Below, piece by piece: positions 43,259 to 52,345 of a stretch of 64,000 nt of DNA. Below the pieces are notes generated by a model. The model was not told the DNA's origin, did not search any database, and worked only from the letters and a program-made list of their open reading frames with translations. Origin of the DNA: Planctomyces sp. (lineage in GTDB: Bacteria; Planctomycetota; Planctomycetia; Planctomycetales; Planctomycetaceae); NCBI GenBank assembly GCA_016795105.1, contig JAEUIH010000002.1:62001-126000 (forward strand). The letters are read 5' to 3'. Position 1 is the first letter of the stretch; every line of letters begins with the position of its first letter. A program made the position numbers and the translations under genes.

Positions 43259-44851
43259 ATGCGTTTGTTCTGGGTTTCGATCTTGCTGGCGACTGCGGCT
43301 TTTGTCTGTTCAGCGATGGTCATCGATCCCGGCTATGCAAATTCCGGGCTCCTTCCCGGCCCTGGTGTAACACTCGACGAACCCATTAATCTCAATCAGA
43401 GCCTGTTTCTTGCAGATGCAATTGGCCAGCACGGTCCTCTGCTGTTTTCGCCAACAGTGGCGCGTGAGGTCTTTGGCAGTGATGACTACATGTCGGACTA
43501 TCCTCCGCTGGGGCGCACAATCTCCGGCCTTTCTCACCAGTTCTTCTCCGGCTGGTTTCCCGGTGTCGAACAGTCGCCCGTCTGTTTACCGGCAGCTCGC
43601 ATGGGTAGTTGTCTGGCTTTTGGCTTTTGCGTGTTCATTGTCTTTCGATGTGTGCTTCGGGGCGATGGATTTGCAACGGCAATGACCGCAGCTGTGGGGC
43701 TCATCTTGTTCCCGCAATTCATCGGACACGCTCGACTCGCCAATGTTGATATGACAACAGCAGTCACCTGGTTTCTGGCTTCTGCGGCGATCTGCAGATG
43801 GTGGCTCGACGAATCCGCACCACGCACTCATCACTCTCTTATCAGCGGCGTTGCATGGGGAATGTTGATGCTGACCAAGATGCAGGGACTTTTGTTTCCG
43901 CCAGTGTTGGTGATCTGGGCATTTTGGCGATTCCGGTCAGGAGCCATTCGTCCGCTGATCAGTTTTGGGATCGCGGGAGGAATGACGTTCTTCTGTTTGT
44001 GGCCCTGGTTATGGTTGGATCCAATTGCTCATGTCAAAGCCTATCTTGGTACGGCATCCGAGCGTCAGACAATTTATGTGTGGTATCTTGGAGAACGCTT
44101 TGCAGATCGTGATGTACCGTGGCACTACTCGTTCATCATGTTGTTTGCTGCAACGCCATTGTATGTGGTGCCCGGACTGCTCAAGCAGTGTATAGTTCGA
44201 GACTGGAACCGCATGGATGGATGGTTGTTGATGTCATCGGTCTGGCCGCTGGTTGTATTCGCGCTTCCCGGAGTCCCTGTTTACGACGGAATTCGGCTGT
44301 ATCTTTGTGTGGTTCCTGGAATGGTGATCCTTTCTGCCAGAGGACTGTGCCGGAAAAGCCGTTCAACCCTGCTCGATCGTGGTGCCTGGACGATTTCCGC
44401 AGCCGGCATCATCCTGACTTTGTCGTTCGCCGATCCGTTTTCTCCATTTGCCGTGAACCAATACAGCGAACTGATTGGACGTGGATCCGGAGCTGCCTCA
44501 CTGGGAATGGAATCAGACTTTTGGGCAGATGCAATGAACGGCCCGTTCTGGGAGCAGGTTCCTGAAGATTCAACCATCTACGTTGCACCCGTGCTTCATC
44601 GTATTCAGCTTTCAGGTGCGGAGCTCATGACGCCCATGATTTCACAACGCCGAATTCGATTGGTTCCGTTCGAGTACGATCCTCGTCAGCAAAAAGGACT
44701 GTTGCTTTCAATTCATCGACTCGCCGACCTGAGAATGTCGTTGAGAGACATTCCGGACGGCGGCCGAATGATTGCCGAGGTCAGGCATGACGGCGTCGTT
44801 CTTGCCCGACTGATTGACACTACGTATGCCACATGGCAGGAGACTCCGTAA
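43259..44851 (+). CDS. GT39-like integral membrane glycosyltransferase
   Basis: 530 aa from the ATG at 43259; an in-frame TTG at 43220 is less likely. About ten membrane helices are present. After the first helix an extracytoplasmic loop carries TLDEPINLN (Asp-Glu-Pro, as in GT39/ArnT-type lipid-phosphate-sugar transferases). Then SDYPPLGR precedes the second helix and VDMTTAVTWFL a later one. Such enzymes move a sugar from a polyprenyl-phosphate donor to protein or lipid on the outer face of the membrane. The acceptor is unknown. The soluble C-terminal part (about 420-530) is short. No other glycan genes are adjacent. Confidence 0.82.
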   Translation: MRLFWVSILLATAAFVCSAMVIDPGYANSGLLPGPGVTLDEPINLNQSLFLADAIGQHGPLLFSPTVAREVFGSDDYMSDYPPLGRTISGLSHQFFSGWFPGVEQSPVCLPAARMGSCLAFGFCVFIVFRCVLRGDGFATAMTAAVGLILFPQFIGHARLANVDMTTAVTWFLASAAICRWWLDESAPRTHHSLISGVAWGMLMLTKMQGLLFPPVLVIWAFWRFRSGAIRPLISFGIAGGMTFFCLWPWLWLDPIAHVKAYLGTASERQTIYVWYLGERFADRDVPWHYSFIMLFAATPLYVVPGLLKQCIVRDWNRMDGWLLMSSVWPLVVFALPGVPVYDGIRLYLCVVPGMVILSARGLCRKSRSTLLDRGAWTISAAGIILTLSFADPFSPFAVNQYSELIGRGSGAASLGMESDFWADAMNGPFWEQVPEDSTIYVAPVLHRIQLSGAELMTPMISQRRIRLVPFEYDPRQQKGLLLSIHRLADLRMSLRDIPDGGRMIAEVRHDGVVLARLIDTTYATWQETP

Positions 44852-44880
44852 CCTGTTGGTGCGGGAGCTGGCGGAGTCGC

Positions 44881-46560
44881 CTACTTCTGCTGTTCCTTTG
44901 CCCATGCATCCTTCAGTGTCACGGTTCGATTGAATACCGGTCTGCCAGGCTGACTGTCCTTGTCCGCGCAGAAATAACCCATGCGTTCAAACTGAAAGCG
45001 ATCACCTGCCACTGCTGTCTTCAATGATGGTTCCAGCATCGCATTTGAAATAATCTGCAGTGAGTTGGGATTCAGATTAGACTTCCAGTCCAGTGACGGA
45101 TCATCCACAGCATCCGGATCTTCCTTCATGAAGAGATGATCATACAGCCGAACTTCCGTCGGAACCGCATGTGAGGCGGAAACCCAGTGCAGCGTCGCTT
45201 TGACTTTCCGTCCATCAGGTGCATCGCCGCCACGGGTCGCCGGATCATAGGTGCATCGGATTTCCGTGACGTTCCCGCTGGCATCCTTCACGACATCGGT
45301 ACATGTGATGAAATATGCCCACCGCAGGCGGACCTCACGGCCTGGAGCAAGTCGGAAAAACTTCTTTGGCGGTTCTTCCATAAAGTCTTCCGCTTCGATG
45401 TATAGCTCTCGAGAGAACGGAACTTTTCGACTGCCCGCGGCCGGATCTTCCGGATTGTTGATGGCATCCAGCTCTTCAATCTGTCCTTCGGGATAATTTG
45501 TGATAACAACGCGGACCGGATTCAGGACAGCCATCCGTCGTTCCGCACGCTTATTCAGGTCTTCACGAATATGGTTTTCGAGAACGACCATATCCATCGT
45601 CGCGTTGTGTTTGGTCACGCCAACCGAAGCGCAAAAGCTGCGAACGGCTTCCGGCGTGTAGCCCCGCCGTCGCAGACCACAAATAGTTGGCATCCGCGGA
45701 TCATCCCATCCGGTGACCGTCCCTGCCTGAACGAGCTCCAGCAGACGCCGTTTGCTCATCATCGTGTAGGTCAGGTTTAAACGGTTAAATTCAATCTGCT
45801 GCGGATGATGAATCCCAAGTGCGTCACAGTACCAGTCGTACAGAGGTCTGTGATTCTCAAACTCAAGAGTGCATATTGAGTGAGTGATCTTCTCGAGCGA
45901 GTCCGACTGACCGTGGGTGTAGTCGTATGTTGGATAGATGCACCACTTGTTTCCGGTTCGATGATGTTCAGCGAATCGAATTCGGTACATGATCGGGTCA
46001 CGAAGCAGCATGTGCTTGTGAGCCATATCGATCTTGGCTCGGAGAACATGAGCACCTTCGGGAAATTCTCCTGCTCGCATTCGGCGGAACAAGTCCAGAT
46101 TCTCTTCCACCGAGCGATCACGATAAATGCTGTTCGCGCCCGGTTCAGTGGGAGTGCCTCGCCCCGAGCGAATCTCTTCCAGAGACAGCGAACAAACATA
46201 CGCTTTGCCGTCGCAGATCAGCTTTTCGGCCCACGCATACAGCTGTTCAAAATAGTCGGATGCATAAAACAGCCGGTCTTCCCAGTCGAAGCCAAGCCAT
46301 CGAACGTCTTCCATGATTGAATCGACATACTCGACGTCTTCCTTCTCCGGATTGGTGTCGTCGAATCGAAGATTGCACAGCCCCCCATACTCCTTTGCGA
46401 TTCCGAAGTTGAGGCAAATCGACTTGGCGTGACCAATGTGCAAATATCCATTTGGCTCCGGTGGAAAGCGAGTATGCACGCGGCTACCCCATTTTCCCGA
46501 AGCATTGTCGTCTTCGATGATCTGTCGAACAAAGTCACGATGTTCAGAAGGCGGCGTCAT
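44881..46560 (-). CDS. glnS: Glutaminyl-tRNA synthetase
   Basis: 559 aa from ATG 46560 ([18 protein letters not shown]), close to the 554 aa of E. coli GlnRS. The class I signature HIGHAKS follows [10 protein letters not shown], and the KMSKR loop reads MMSKRRL. GlnRS-specific blocks include [31 protein letters not shown] and [20 protein letters not shown]. The last 220 residues are the two anticodon-binding beta-barrels. It charges tRNA-Gln directly. The frame continues to 46611 without better support. The convergent GT39-like gene ends 29 bp away. Confidence 0.96.
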   Translation of the reverse strand: MTPPSEHRDFVRQIIEDDNASGKWGSRVHTRFPPEPNGYLHIGHAKSICLNFGIAKEYGGLCNLRFDDTNPEKEDVEYVDSIMEDVRWLGFDWEDRLFYASDYFEQLYAWAEKLICDGKAYVCSLSLEEIRSGRGTPTEPGANSIYRDRSVEENLDLFRRMRAGEFPEGAHVLRAKIDMAHKHMLLRDPIMYRIRFAEHHRTGNKWCIYPTYDYTHGQSDSLEKITHSICTLEFENHRPLYDWYCDALGIHHPQQIEFNRLNLTYTMMSKRRLLELVQAGTVTGWDDPRMPTICGLRRRGYTPEAVRSFCASVGVTKHNATMDMVVLENHIREDLNKRAERRMAVLNPVRVVITNYPEGQIEELDAINNPEDPAAGSRKVPFSRELYIEAEDFMEEPPKKFFRLAPGREVRLRWAYFITCTDVVKDASGNVTEIRCTYDPATRGGDAPDGRKVKATLHWVSASHAVPTEVRLYDHLFMKEDPDAVDDPSLDWKSNLNPNSLQIISNAMLEPSLKTAVAGDRFQFERMGYFCADKDSQPGRPVFNRTVTLKDAWAKEQQK

Positions 46561-46719
46561 GTCCGTTTGTCGTTTTCTCTGGTGAAGGGCAAGGTCTCCG
46601 AAGTGATACATGCACTTTCAGATGTCGTGAACAGTAATCAGGATCGGCAAACTCGAAAAGGTTATCTGCCCATCGAACAGGGGAAAAACCGACTGTCTCA
46701 CTCCTGAAACGTACGTTCG

Positions 46720-48921
46720 TCAACGAAATGTGACCTTTAAGTAGTCCGTCAGACGCCGGATCGCGGCCTCCGGTTCGGTCCAGATCCGAATCCGGCCTTC
46801 AGAATAGAGCAAAGGAGGAGTCTCACCTTCGGCAATTGAGATCTCCATCTTGACGCGCCAACCCGTCCCCGACTCGCCGTTTCCCGCCGTCGAACGTTCG
46901 AGCCTGTCAATCTGCGAGATTATCCCTCTGTACTGGCGTCCAGCGGCACCGATTGGCTGGAATTCCGCGTGCTGCCCGACTCGAATCCTCGAAATTTGTG
47001 CCGGATCGATCTCGAATTCTGCAAAGATATCAGTCGCGTCACCTACATATCCGAGCAGAGTTCCGGCTTCGATGTGCGCCCCGCGGTTGATCGATTGTAG
47101 TGGAGTTCCATCCCACTTCGGCAACCCGACATTCGAAGGTGTCCCGCGGCTGGCCAGCCTTGTACTGGTCGTTGCTCCGGCAGCAACGACCCAGCGGCTG
47201 CGAGGTGGCAATAGGATCCCCCGGCCCGGGCTGGTAACGGAAAGTCGGCTGGACTCTTGCTCAAATCGCCTTAACCTTTCCTCAGCGGCCGTTAGAGATG
47301 CCGCCGTTTCCGCATACCCGGACTCTGCTGTGACCTTGCCTCGTACCTGCATGGACTTCACAAGAATCTGCAGTTCATCTCTGCGAGACGTCAGACGGAG
47401 TCGCTCCAGTTCAACGTCATCATTTTCAAATTGGCATAGCACTTCTCCAGCATTCACGGAAGTACCATAGGGGACAGCATCCTCGAGTTGGCCGCTCAGT
47501 GTGGTGTAGATCGCAATGCCGGAACTCTCAACTCGCCCCACCGACAGGACTTTGCGTGGAAACGGTACAAACAAGAGGGCCAGAATCAGACCGCCGAACA
47601 CTGCGGCACGCAGCACCGAAGATCGTTTGTGTTTGGCCTCAGAGATCTGAGCCGCGTAGATCAGGAGGGTCGACGCCGCCGGAATTGCGAACTGTGATGC
47701 CGCGATGATCAGATTCACGAGGCGACCTGCCATCTGCAAATGCAGCTGATCAAACAGGTGGCCAATGAAGATCATAATCGAGATCGTAACGAGACAGCGA
47801 TACACCATCGACATCAAGGCGTAGCTCAGCAGTCCGATATAGAACACAGGCTGAAAGTTGCTGGTGTGCATCACTTCGCGTCGTGATTCGCCCCCGAGTA
47901 GAAGCAGGTGGCCTGCTGCTCTTCGCAGGAGAGTACCTGACTGTTGCATCAGATTCGGAAAACGAATCGCATCTGAAAGCAGATAATAACCGTCATAGCG
48001 AAGCAGGGGATTGGCGTTGAACAGAATTGTGCCAACTGAACAGATGGCAAAGAGATTGGCGAGTATCAGCCTGGTGATTCCTGGATTCGCCAGAGACCAG
48101 AGAGTTCCCGCAATGCCGGCAATGATGAGTTCCATGCCGATTCCTGCCGACGTGATCATCATTCGAATTCGTCTTGATGCAGTCCAGGCGTCTGTGACAT
48201 CCGTGTAAGGCAAAGGAAATCCAAGGATCAGTTGAACGCCAATTTCCGGTGTGGCTACTCCATAGTGTCCTGCAACCACTGCGTGGGCCGTCTCGTGCAT
48301 CATCTTTGCGAACACAAGGCAGACGATAAGCCAGGGCAGCGTATCTGAATGCACGATTGCCGAAAGAGAATTGAACTCGCGAGTATATTCATCGAATCTG
48401 GTCAGGACCGCAGAGAACCCCGCGATACAGATGACAACGGCAATCGTCAAACTCCATGGAGAAAGAAGTCGACTTGTGACCGGATGTATTGCCGCAATGA
48501 ACCTGGTGGGGTTCATCAGTGGGATGCGGATTGATAAGAGGGCTCGAACCATCGTCAGCAGTGTGGCGATCATTGTCAGCAGACCGGACCGACGGCTCCG
48601 TTGCTGCTGGTGAGCCGGGGGCAGAACGGCTGATGGTGGATTCGTCGAGATAATCATCCGATTCTGACGCAGTTGTTCGAGCAGGTTCAGCACATCAGCC
48701 GGTTCCCAGTTCTGTTCAGGGAATTCCTGTTGAAGACGCTGGAGGATTCCTGTGAGCGTTGATGTTCCACGCAGTTGCTCTACAACACACATCTCCTGCG
48801 GGCGCATGAGCATGTGTACTCTTGAGATCGGGTCTCGAAGAATCCAGCCGTCTTCATGAGCATGGACCGCAATGTCCGATCGCAGTTTCCATGTCAGCAC
48901 TTCGGTGCCTGTGGATGCCAT
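46720..48921 (-). CDS. PqqD-like / M50 zinc metalloprotease / HlyD-like fusion membrane protein
   Basis: 733 aa. Residues 1-95 resemble a PqqD-type peptide-chaperone domain (IAVHAHEDGWILRDPISRVH ... LLEQLRQNRMII). Several membrane helices carry the M50 (site-2 protease-like) zinc site H209-E-T-A-H213 and the distal FNANPLLRYDGYY block with its Asp. More helices follow, and from about 455 a periplasmic HlyD-like part: a lipoyl-type half (LSGQLEDAVPYGTSVNAGEV), a short coiled coil and a beta-barrel (DPAQISRIRVGQHAEFQPIG). This layout is that of 'peptide zinc metalloprotease' proteins found near peptide or protein exporters. It is the last gene of a three-gene operon, 14 bp after the adaptor gene. 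Confidence 0.88.
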   Translation of the reverse strand: MASTGTEVLTWKLRSDIAVHAHEDGWILRDPISRVHMLMRPQEMCVVEQLRGTSTLTGILQRLQQEFPEQNWEPADVLNLLEQLRQNRMIISTNPPSAVLPPAHQQQRSRRSGLLTMIATLLTMVRALLSIRIPLMNPTRFIAAIHPVTSRLLSPWSLTIAVVICIAGFSAVLTRFDEYTREFNSLSAIVHSDTLPWLIVCLVFAKMMHETAHAVVAGHYGVATPEIGVQLILGFPLPYTDVTDAWTASRRIRMMITSAGIGMELIIAGIAGTLWSLANPGITRLILANLFAICSVGTILFNANPLLRYDGYYLLSDAIRFPNLMQQSGTLLRRAAGHLLLLGGESRREVMHTSNFQPVFYIGLLSYALMSMVYRCLVTISIMIFIGHLFDQLHLQMAGRLVNLIIAASQFAIPAASTLLIYAAQISEAKHKRSSVLRAAVFGGLILALLFVPFPRKVLSVGRVESSGIAIYTTLSGQLEDAVPYGTSVNAGEVLCQFENDDVELERLRLTSRRDELQILVKSMQVRGKVTAESGYAETAASLTAAEERLRRFEQESSRLSVTSPGRGILLPPRSRWVVAAGATTSTRLASRGTPSNVGLPKWDGTPLQSINRGAHIEAGTLLGYVGDATDIFAEFEIDPAQISRIRVGQHAEFQPIGAAGRQYRGIISQIDRLERSTAGNGESGTGWRVKMEISIAEGETPPLLYSEGRIRIWTEPEAAIRRLTDYLKVTFR

Positions 48922-48935
48922 CCGTCACTCCCGGA

Positions 48936-50033
48936 TCATTTCTTAACTCGCACTGGTATTCGCAGAACCGCAGGAAGACCGGGGCGAATGCGGAGTTCCG
49001 GATTATCGAAGTCTGCCCGGAATCGAACCTGCTGATTGACGGGGTCGACCTCCATGCTGACAAACGTCACGACTCCCTCAACCTCAGGCAATTCCGGATT
49101 CTGCGGAAAGTGAATCTGCACGACACTTCCCTTCAGATCGGCTGGCAGTGTCTGTACAGAAACAAAACCTTCAACTCGCAGGCGATCCATCTGGACCAGT
49201 GTGCAGATCTCCGTTCCAGGTTCCACCCACTCTCCGGGTTGTCGATCGATCGTTGTGATGACTCCAGCGTATGGGGCCACGAGGATGCGACGACTGAGCT
49301 GATGGGCTGCAAGATCTCGCTGAACAGCAGCAGACTCGATGGTTCTTTCGGCCAGCCGCTTTTTATGTTGTTCCAGTTCAACCCGCAGCTTTGTTCGATC
49401 AATAACGTGTTTCTGAACAGCGACAGCGGCGGAATCCATTTCTGCTTTCAACGTCGCGAGCTGTCGATCTTCTTCGGCCTTTTGGAGTTCGAGTACTCTT
49501 TGTTCAAACACAATCTGCAGGCGATCCAGCTCCGCATTGGAGATGCTTGCTGGAAACGCTTCACGGGACTTTTGAGCACGGTTCAATTCCAGCTCAGCGG
49601 CTGCTCGGGAGTTCTCTGTGACATTGAGTGCAATCTGACTCTCTGCCTGCTTCTTCGAAATTTCAGCAGTCTTCATCAGACGGGCGAGTTCCTGTTCCGC
49701 TTCAAGTACTTCTGATGCAGCCGTTTTGAATGGGACTTCGTTCTGCGACTCCATGATGGCTCGGGTCAGTTCCAGCGACGCAGCTTTCAGAGCCAGTTGT
49801 TGTCGTTCATTGTCCAGGGAGACCAGAGATTCCCCCTTTGAAACAGGTTGACCTGCAGTGACGTGAATCGTGTCAATGGTTCCCGCTTCTGCGGCGGAAA
49901 TTCGAGACTGCTGGATGATCACCGTTGTGAGTGACGAAAGCTCGATATATTCGCTCTTCGTGCCATCCTGATCATTGAAACCGCTGGTGAGGGATAAAGT
50001 GAGCAGGATTTCCGAGATCATATTCAAAACCAT
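48936..50033 (-). CDS. HlyD/RND-type periplasmic adaptor protein
   Basis: 365 aa. A short N-terminal hydrophobic segment (MVLNMISEILLTLSLTSG) acts as signal or anchor. Next comes a lipoyl half (AAEAGTIDTIHVTAGQPVSK), a long coiled-coil hairpin of about 170 residues rich in Glu/Lys/Ala, the second lipoyl half (LVAPYAGVITTIDRQPGEWV) and beta-barrel/membrane-proximal domains ending KVKK-like (PVRVKK). Such adaptors link an inner-membrane machine to a TolC channel. The ATG overlaps the end of the upstream gene by 10 bp, showing coupling. No pump gene is present in the operon. Confidence 0.9.
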   Translation of the reverse strand: MVLNMISEILLTLSLTSGFNDQDGTKSEYIELSSLTTVIIQQSRISAAEAGTIDTIHVTAGQPVSKGESLVSLDNERQQLALKAASLELTRAIMESQNEVPFKTAASEVLEAEQELARLMKTAEISKKQAESQIALNVTENSRAAAELELNRAQKSREAFPASISNAELDRLQIVFEQRVLELQKAEEDRQLATLKAEMDSAAVAVQKHVIDRTKLRVELEQHKKRLAERTIESAAVQRDLAAHQLSRRILVAPYAGVITTIDRQPGEWVEPGTEICTLVQMDRLRVEGFVSVQTLPADLKGSVVQIHFPQNPELPEVEGVVTFVSMEVDPVNQQVRFRADFDNPELRIRPGLPAVLRIPVRVKK

Positions 50034-51982
50034 GCGAATGATTTCCTTTGAAGAAACTCAATGACTTCCCGGAACCAAACAAATCCCCGCATGCGCCGAC
50101 CGCAGTGAACACTGGCACGGATCTCCATCCCAGGACGGAGTTTTTGGCCAGCGGAACTGTCAACAGTGGCGGTTGCCGTTCTCACCGGGCCGATTTCTGA
50201 ATCGCTGGCAGAGTGCGACAGTGTTTGCAGAGTTGCTCGGAGGGGCGCTTCGGGGGAATCAGAAGGCGCAAAATTGACCACAAGCTGCTGAGAATTGGCG
50301 ATCGCCTGCTGAAGGTAGCCGGAATGTTGATCCTGAACAATCAGTTCCAGCGTCCATATCGCTTCGGGAGATGAATCAACAATTTCCAAAAGAACTTCAC
50401 CCCGATTGACGGGCCTCGCGAGCAATTCATCCAAAGGAGTTCGCTGATAGACACGTCCGGCAAACGATGATGTCACGTTCAGTTGCGACCGCTTTTCGAA
50501 TGCCAGCGCCAATTCGGCCTGGAGTCGCTTCAGTTGAGACTCTGCCTGTTGCTCCTCCGTACTCAGATCGACTCCTGTCTCTCGGCTCGCAGAATTGCCG
50601 GCCGGGCTGACGGTTCGCAGTGTGCGGAGCGACCTCAGACGAACTTCGACTGTTTCAATTTCACCTTCCAGCCGGCTGATACTGAGGTCGAGTTCCGGAC
50701 TCCGCAGGCTTAGAATTTCTGTATTGGCTTCGACCAGCTCGTCCGGCGCGACCTTGATCTTCTCCACTATGGCATCAATCGGTGCAAAGATCCGACGTCT
50801 TTGTTCCGGAAACGCCTGACCATTCAGTTCAATATCAAAGTCGGTCGGAAGCAGCATCCAGATGAACACTGCAACAAAGGCACCGGCTGTAATCCAGTGC
50901 CTTGCAATCGAATGAATCAAACCCTCCTTCGACGTGGGACATTCAAAAACACTGAACGAACTCCTGATCCAGCTCAATACCTGCTGATACTCAGATTCAG
51001 ATGGTACTGCATTCTGTTCATACACCTCGAACAAGATCTGAAACGCATTTTGACGATCAGCCGTTTGAAGACGCTCAATTCGCACGAAACACGTTCTGCG
51101 TTCTTTCGTGATCTGGCTTGCCTCAATCCAGCCGGCATCTGGATTCTTCGAGCTCGCAAATTCTGCAAGTTGCTTCAGGAAAACAGCTGTTGAATTCTCT
51201 TTCGGCAATTCTGAATAACCGGTAACTCCGAGTACTTTATCAGGTGAATTGTTCCCTGAGACAGTTTGCAAACCAGGAGAGCAGGCTTCGGACAGGACAG
51301 AAACGCGGCCTTTGGTCAGCCAGGTGACTCCCAGAGCAGTGACCTGATCAACCCACTGCGAAAGCGTGCCGACAGCCCGAAGTCCATCGGAGATTGTTTG
51401 AAGGCGTATCGCTGCTTTTGCGTGCTGTGCCAACGCCAGCAATATAAATCGAATGACAAAACTCGAAAGGCATTCTACTGTTGCCTGAAACGCGGCTCTC
51501 ACGTCCGTTGTCAGTTCGCCAGGAGATTGGCTGATGATCAACAGGACATATTTGAAGTGCTGTTGACGTGAATTATCATCGGGGTTAGGAAGCTTCAGAG
51601 TACCGGGACAATAGACTCCGCCGGGAATCCACAATTGTTGTTGTTGGGTCGTCCCGCCGACCATCGTGATTTCGTCACGTGCAGCGACTTTAGATAATGC
51701 TGCCGCGTTCAGTGTTGGGATCTTGTCGGTGGTGTTGCCAGCATCAGGTAACAGTATTTCGCCGTCAGTACTGATCCATCGATAAATCTGTTCCTGCTCG
51801 GGACTGGTCTCATGGTCTATACCCGGATTCTGAATCCAGAGCTGAACCCGAGAAGCCGAGCAAAAGCAGCGGACGGAGTTGAGAACAAGAGGTCTGATCG
51901 CTATCCAGTTGTCGCCAGCCTCAATAGCAGCATCCAGCTGCTCGATGGCCTTACGAAAGTTTGTGATACGATCCTGAGACAT
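50024..51982 (-). CDS. Cytoplasmic sensor-like domain fused to HlyD-type adaptor
   Basis: 652 aa. Residues 1-355 have no signal and look cytoplasmic: two alpha/beta modules with GAF-like pattern (VLNSVRCFCSASRVQLWIQN; VTALGVTWLTKGRVSVLSEA). The assignment is by pattern only. One membrane helix (ITAGAFVAVFIWMLLPT) lies at about 365-382. The periplasmic part is HlyD-like: RRRIFAPIDAIVEKIKVAPD, a coiled coil (about 430-520), then SSFAGRVYQRTPLDELLARP and a beta-barrel ending SVHCGRRMRGF. It is the first gene of the operon. A sensor on the inside tied to an adaptor outside is unusual and suggests signal-dependent assembly of the envelope complex. Confidence 0.83.
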   Translation of the reverse strand: MSQDRITNFRKAIEQLDAAIEAGDNWIAIRPLVLNSVRCFCSASRVQLWIQNPGIDHETSPEQEQIYRWISTDGEILLPDAGNTTDKIPTLNAAALSKVAARDEITMVGGTTQQQQLWIPGGVYCPGTLKLPNPDDNSRQQHFKYVLLIISQSPGELTTDVRAAFQATVECLSSFVIRFILLALAQHAKAAIRLQTISDGLRAVGTLSQWVDQVTALGVTWLTKGRVSVLSEACSPGLQTVSGNNSPDKVLGVTGYSELPKENSTAVFLKQLAEFASSKNPDAGWIEASQITKERRTCFVRIERLQTADRQNAFQILFEVYEQNAVPSESEYQQVLSWIRSSFSVFECPTSKEGLIHSIARHWITAGAFVAVFIWMLLPTDFDIELNGQAFPEQRRRIFAPIDAIVEKIKVAPDELVEANTEILSLRSPELDLSISRLEGEIETVEVRLRSLRTLRTVSPAGNSASRETGVDLSTEEQQAESQLKRLQAELALAFEKRSQLNVTSSFAGRVYQRTPLDELLARPVNRGEVLLEIVDSSPEAIWTLELIVQDQHSGYLQQAIANSQQLVVNFAPSDSPEAPLRATLQTLSHSASDSEIGPVRTATATVDSSAGQKLRPGMEIRASVHCGRRMRGFVWFREVIEFLQRKSFAWF

Positions 51983-52345
51983 GCAGTTTCAGCCGGTTCA
52001 AATCTGCCGGTTCGGAGAAGTTCCGTCGACTCTCGTCAGGATATTCAGTTTTGAAGACTGTCACCATAAGCAGTCGGCAAAGTGGCAGGTTGTGAAGGAG
52101 GATACTGCCTGCTGGGGACTTCTGGCAGAGTTTTCCGACTGATCCAGTACTGCACGCTCTGTGTGTTGCAACAGCAAATGCTATGGATTTCCTGTGAATT
52201 CGAGTGATCAAGGCGGTTGTGCCGGGGAGATCGCTGATAGTGGAGACGATGACTACAACAGTCAAACGTAAAAAAGCAACCGGCTCCCGCTTATGGTCAG
52301 GGATCGATCAGGGCGGGAGTCGAATGTCGTTTCCTGAGGACACGG
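51983..52345. other. Divergent promoter region between adaptor operon and TolC gene
   Basis: 363 bp separate the two transcription units, which probably belong to one export system. The plus-strand open frame 52204-52509 overlaps the TolC gene in another frame and is not supported. No clear operator or promoter hexamers were found. Confidence 0.35.
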
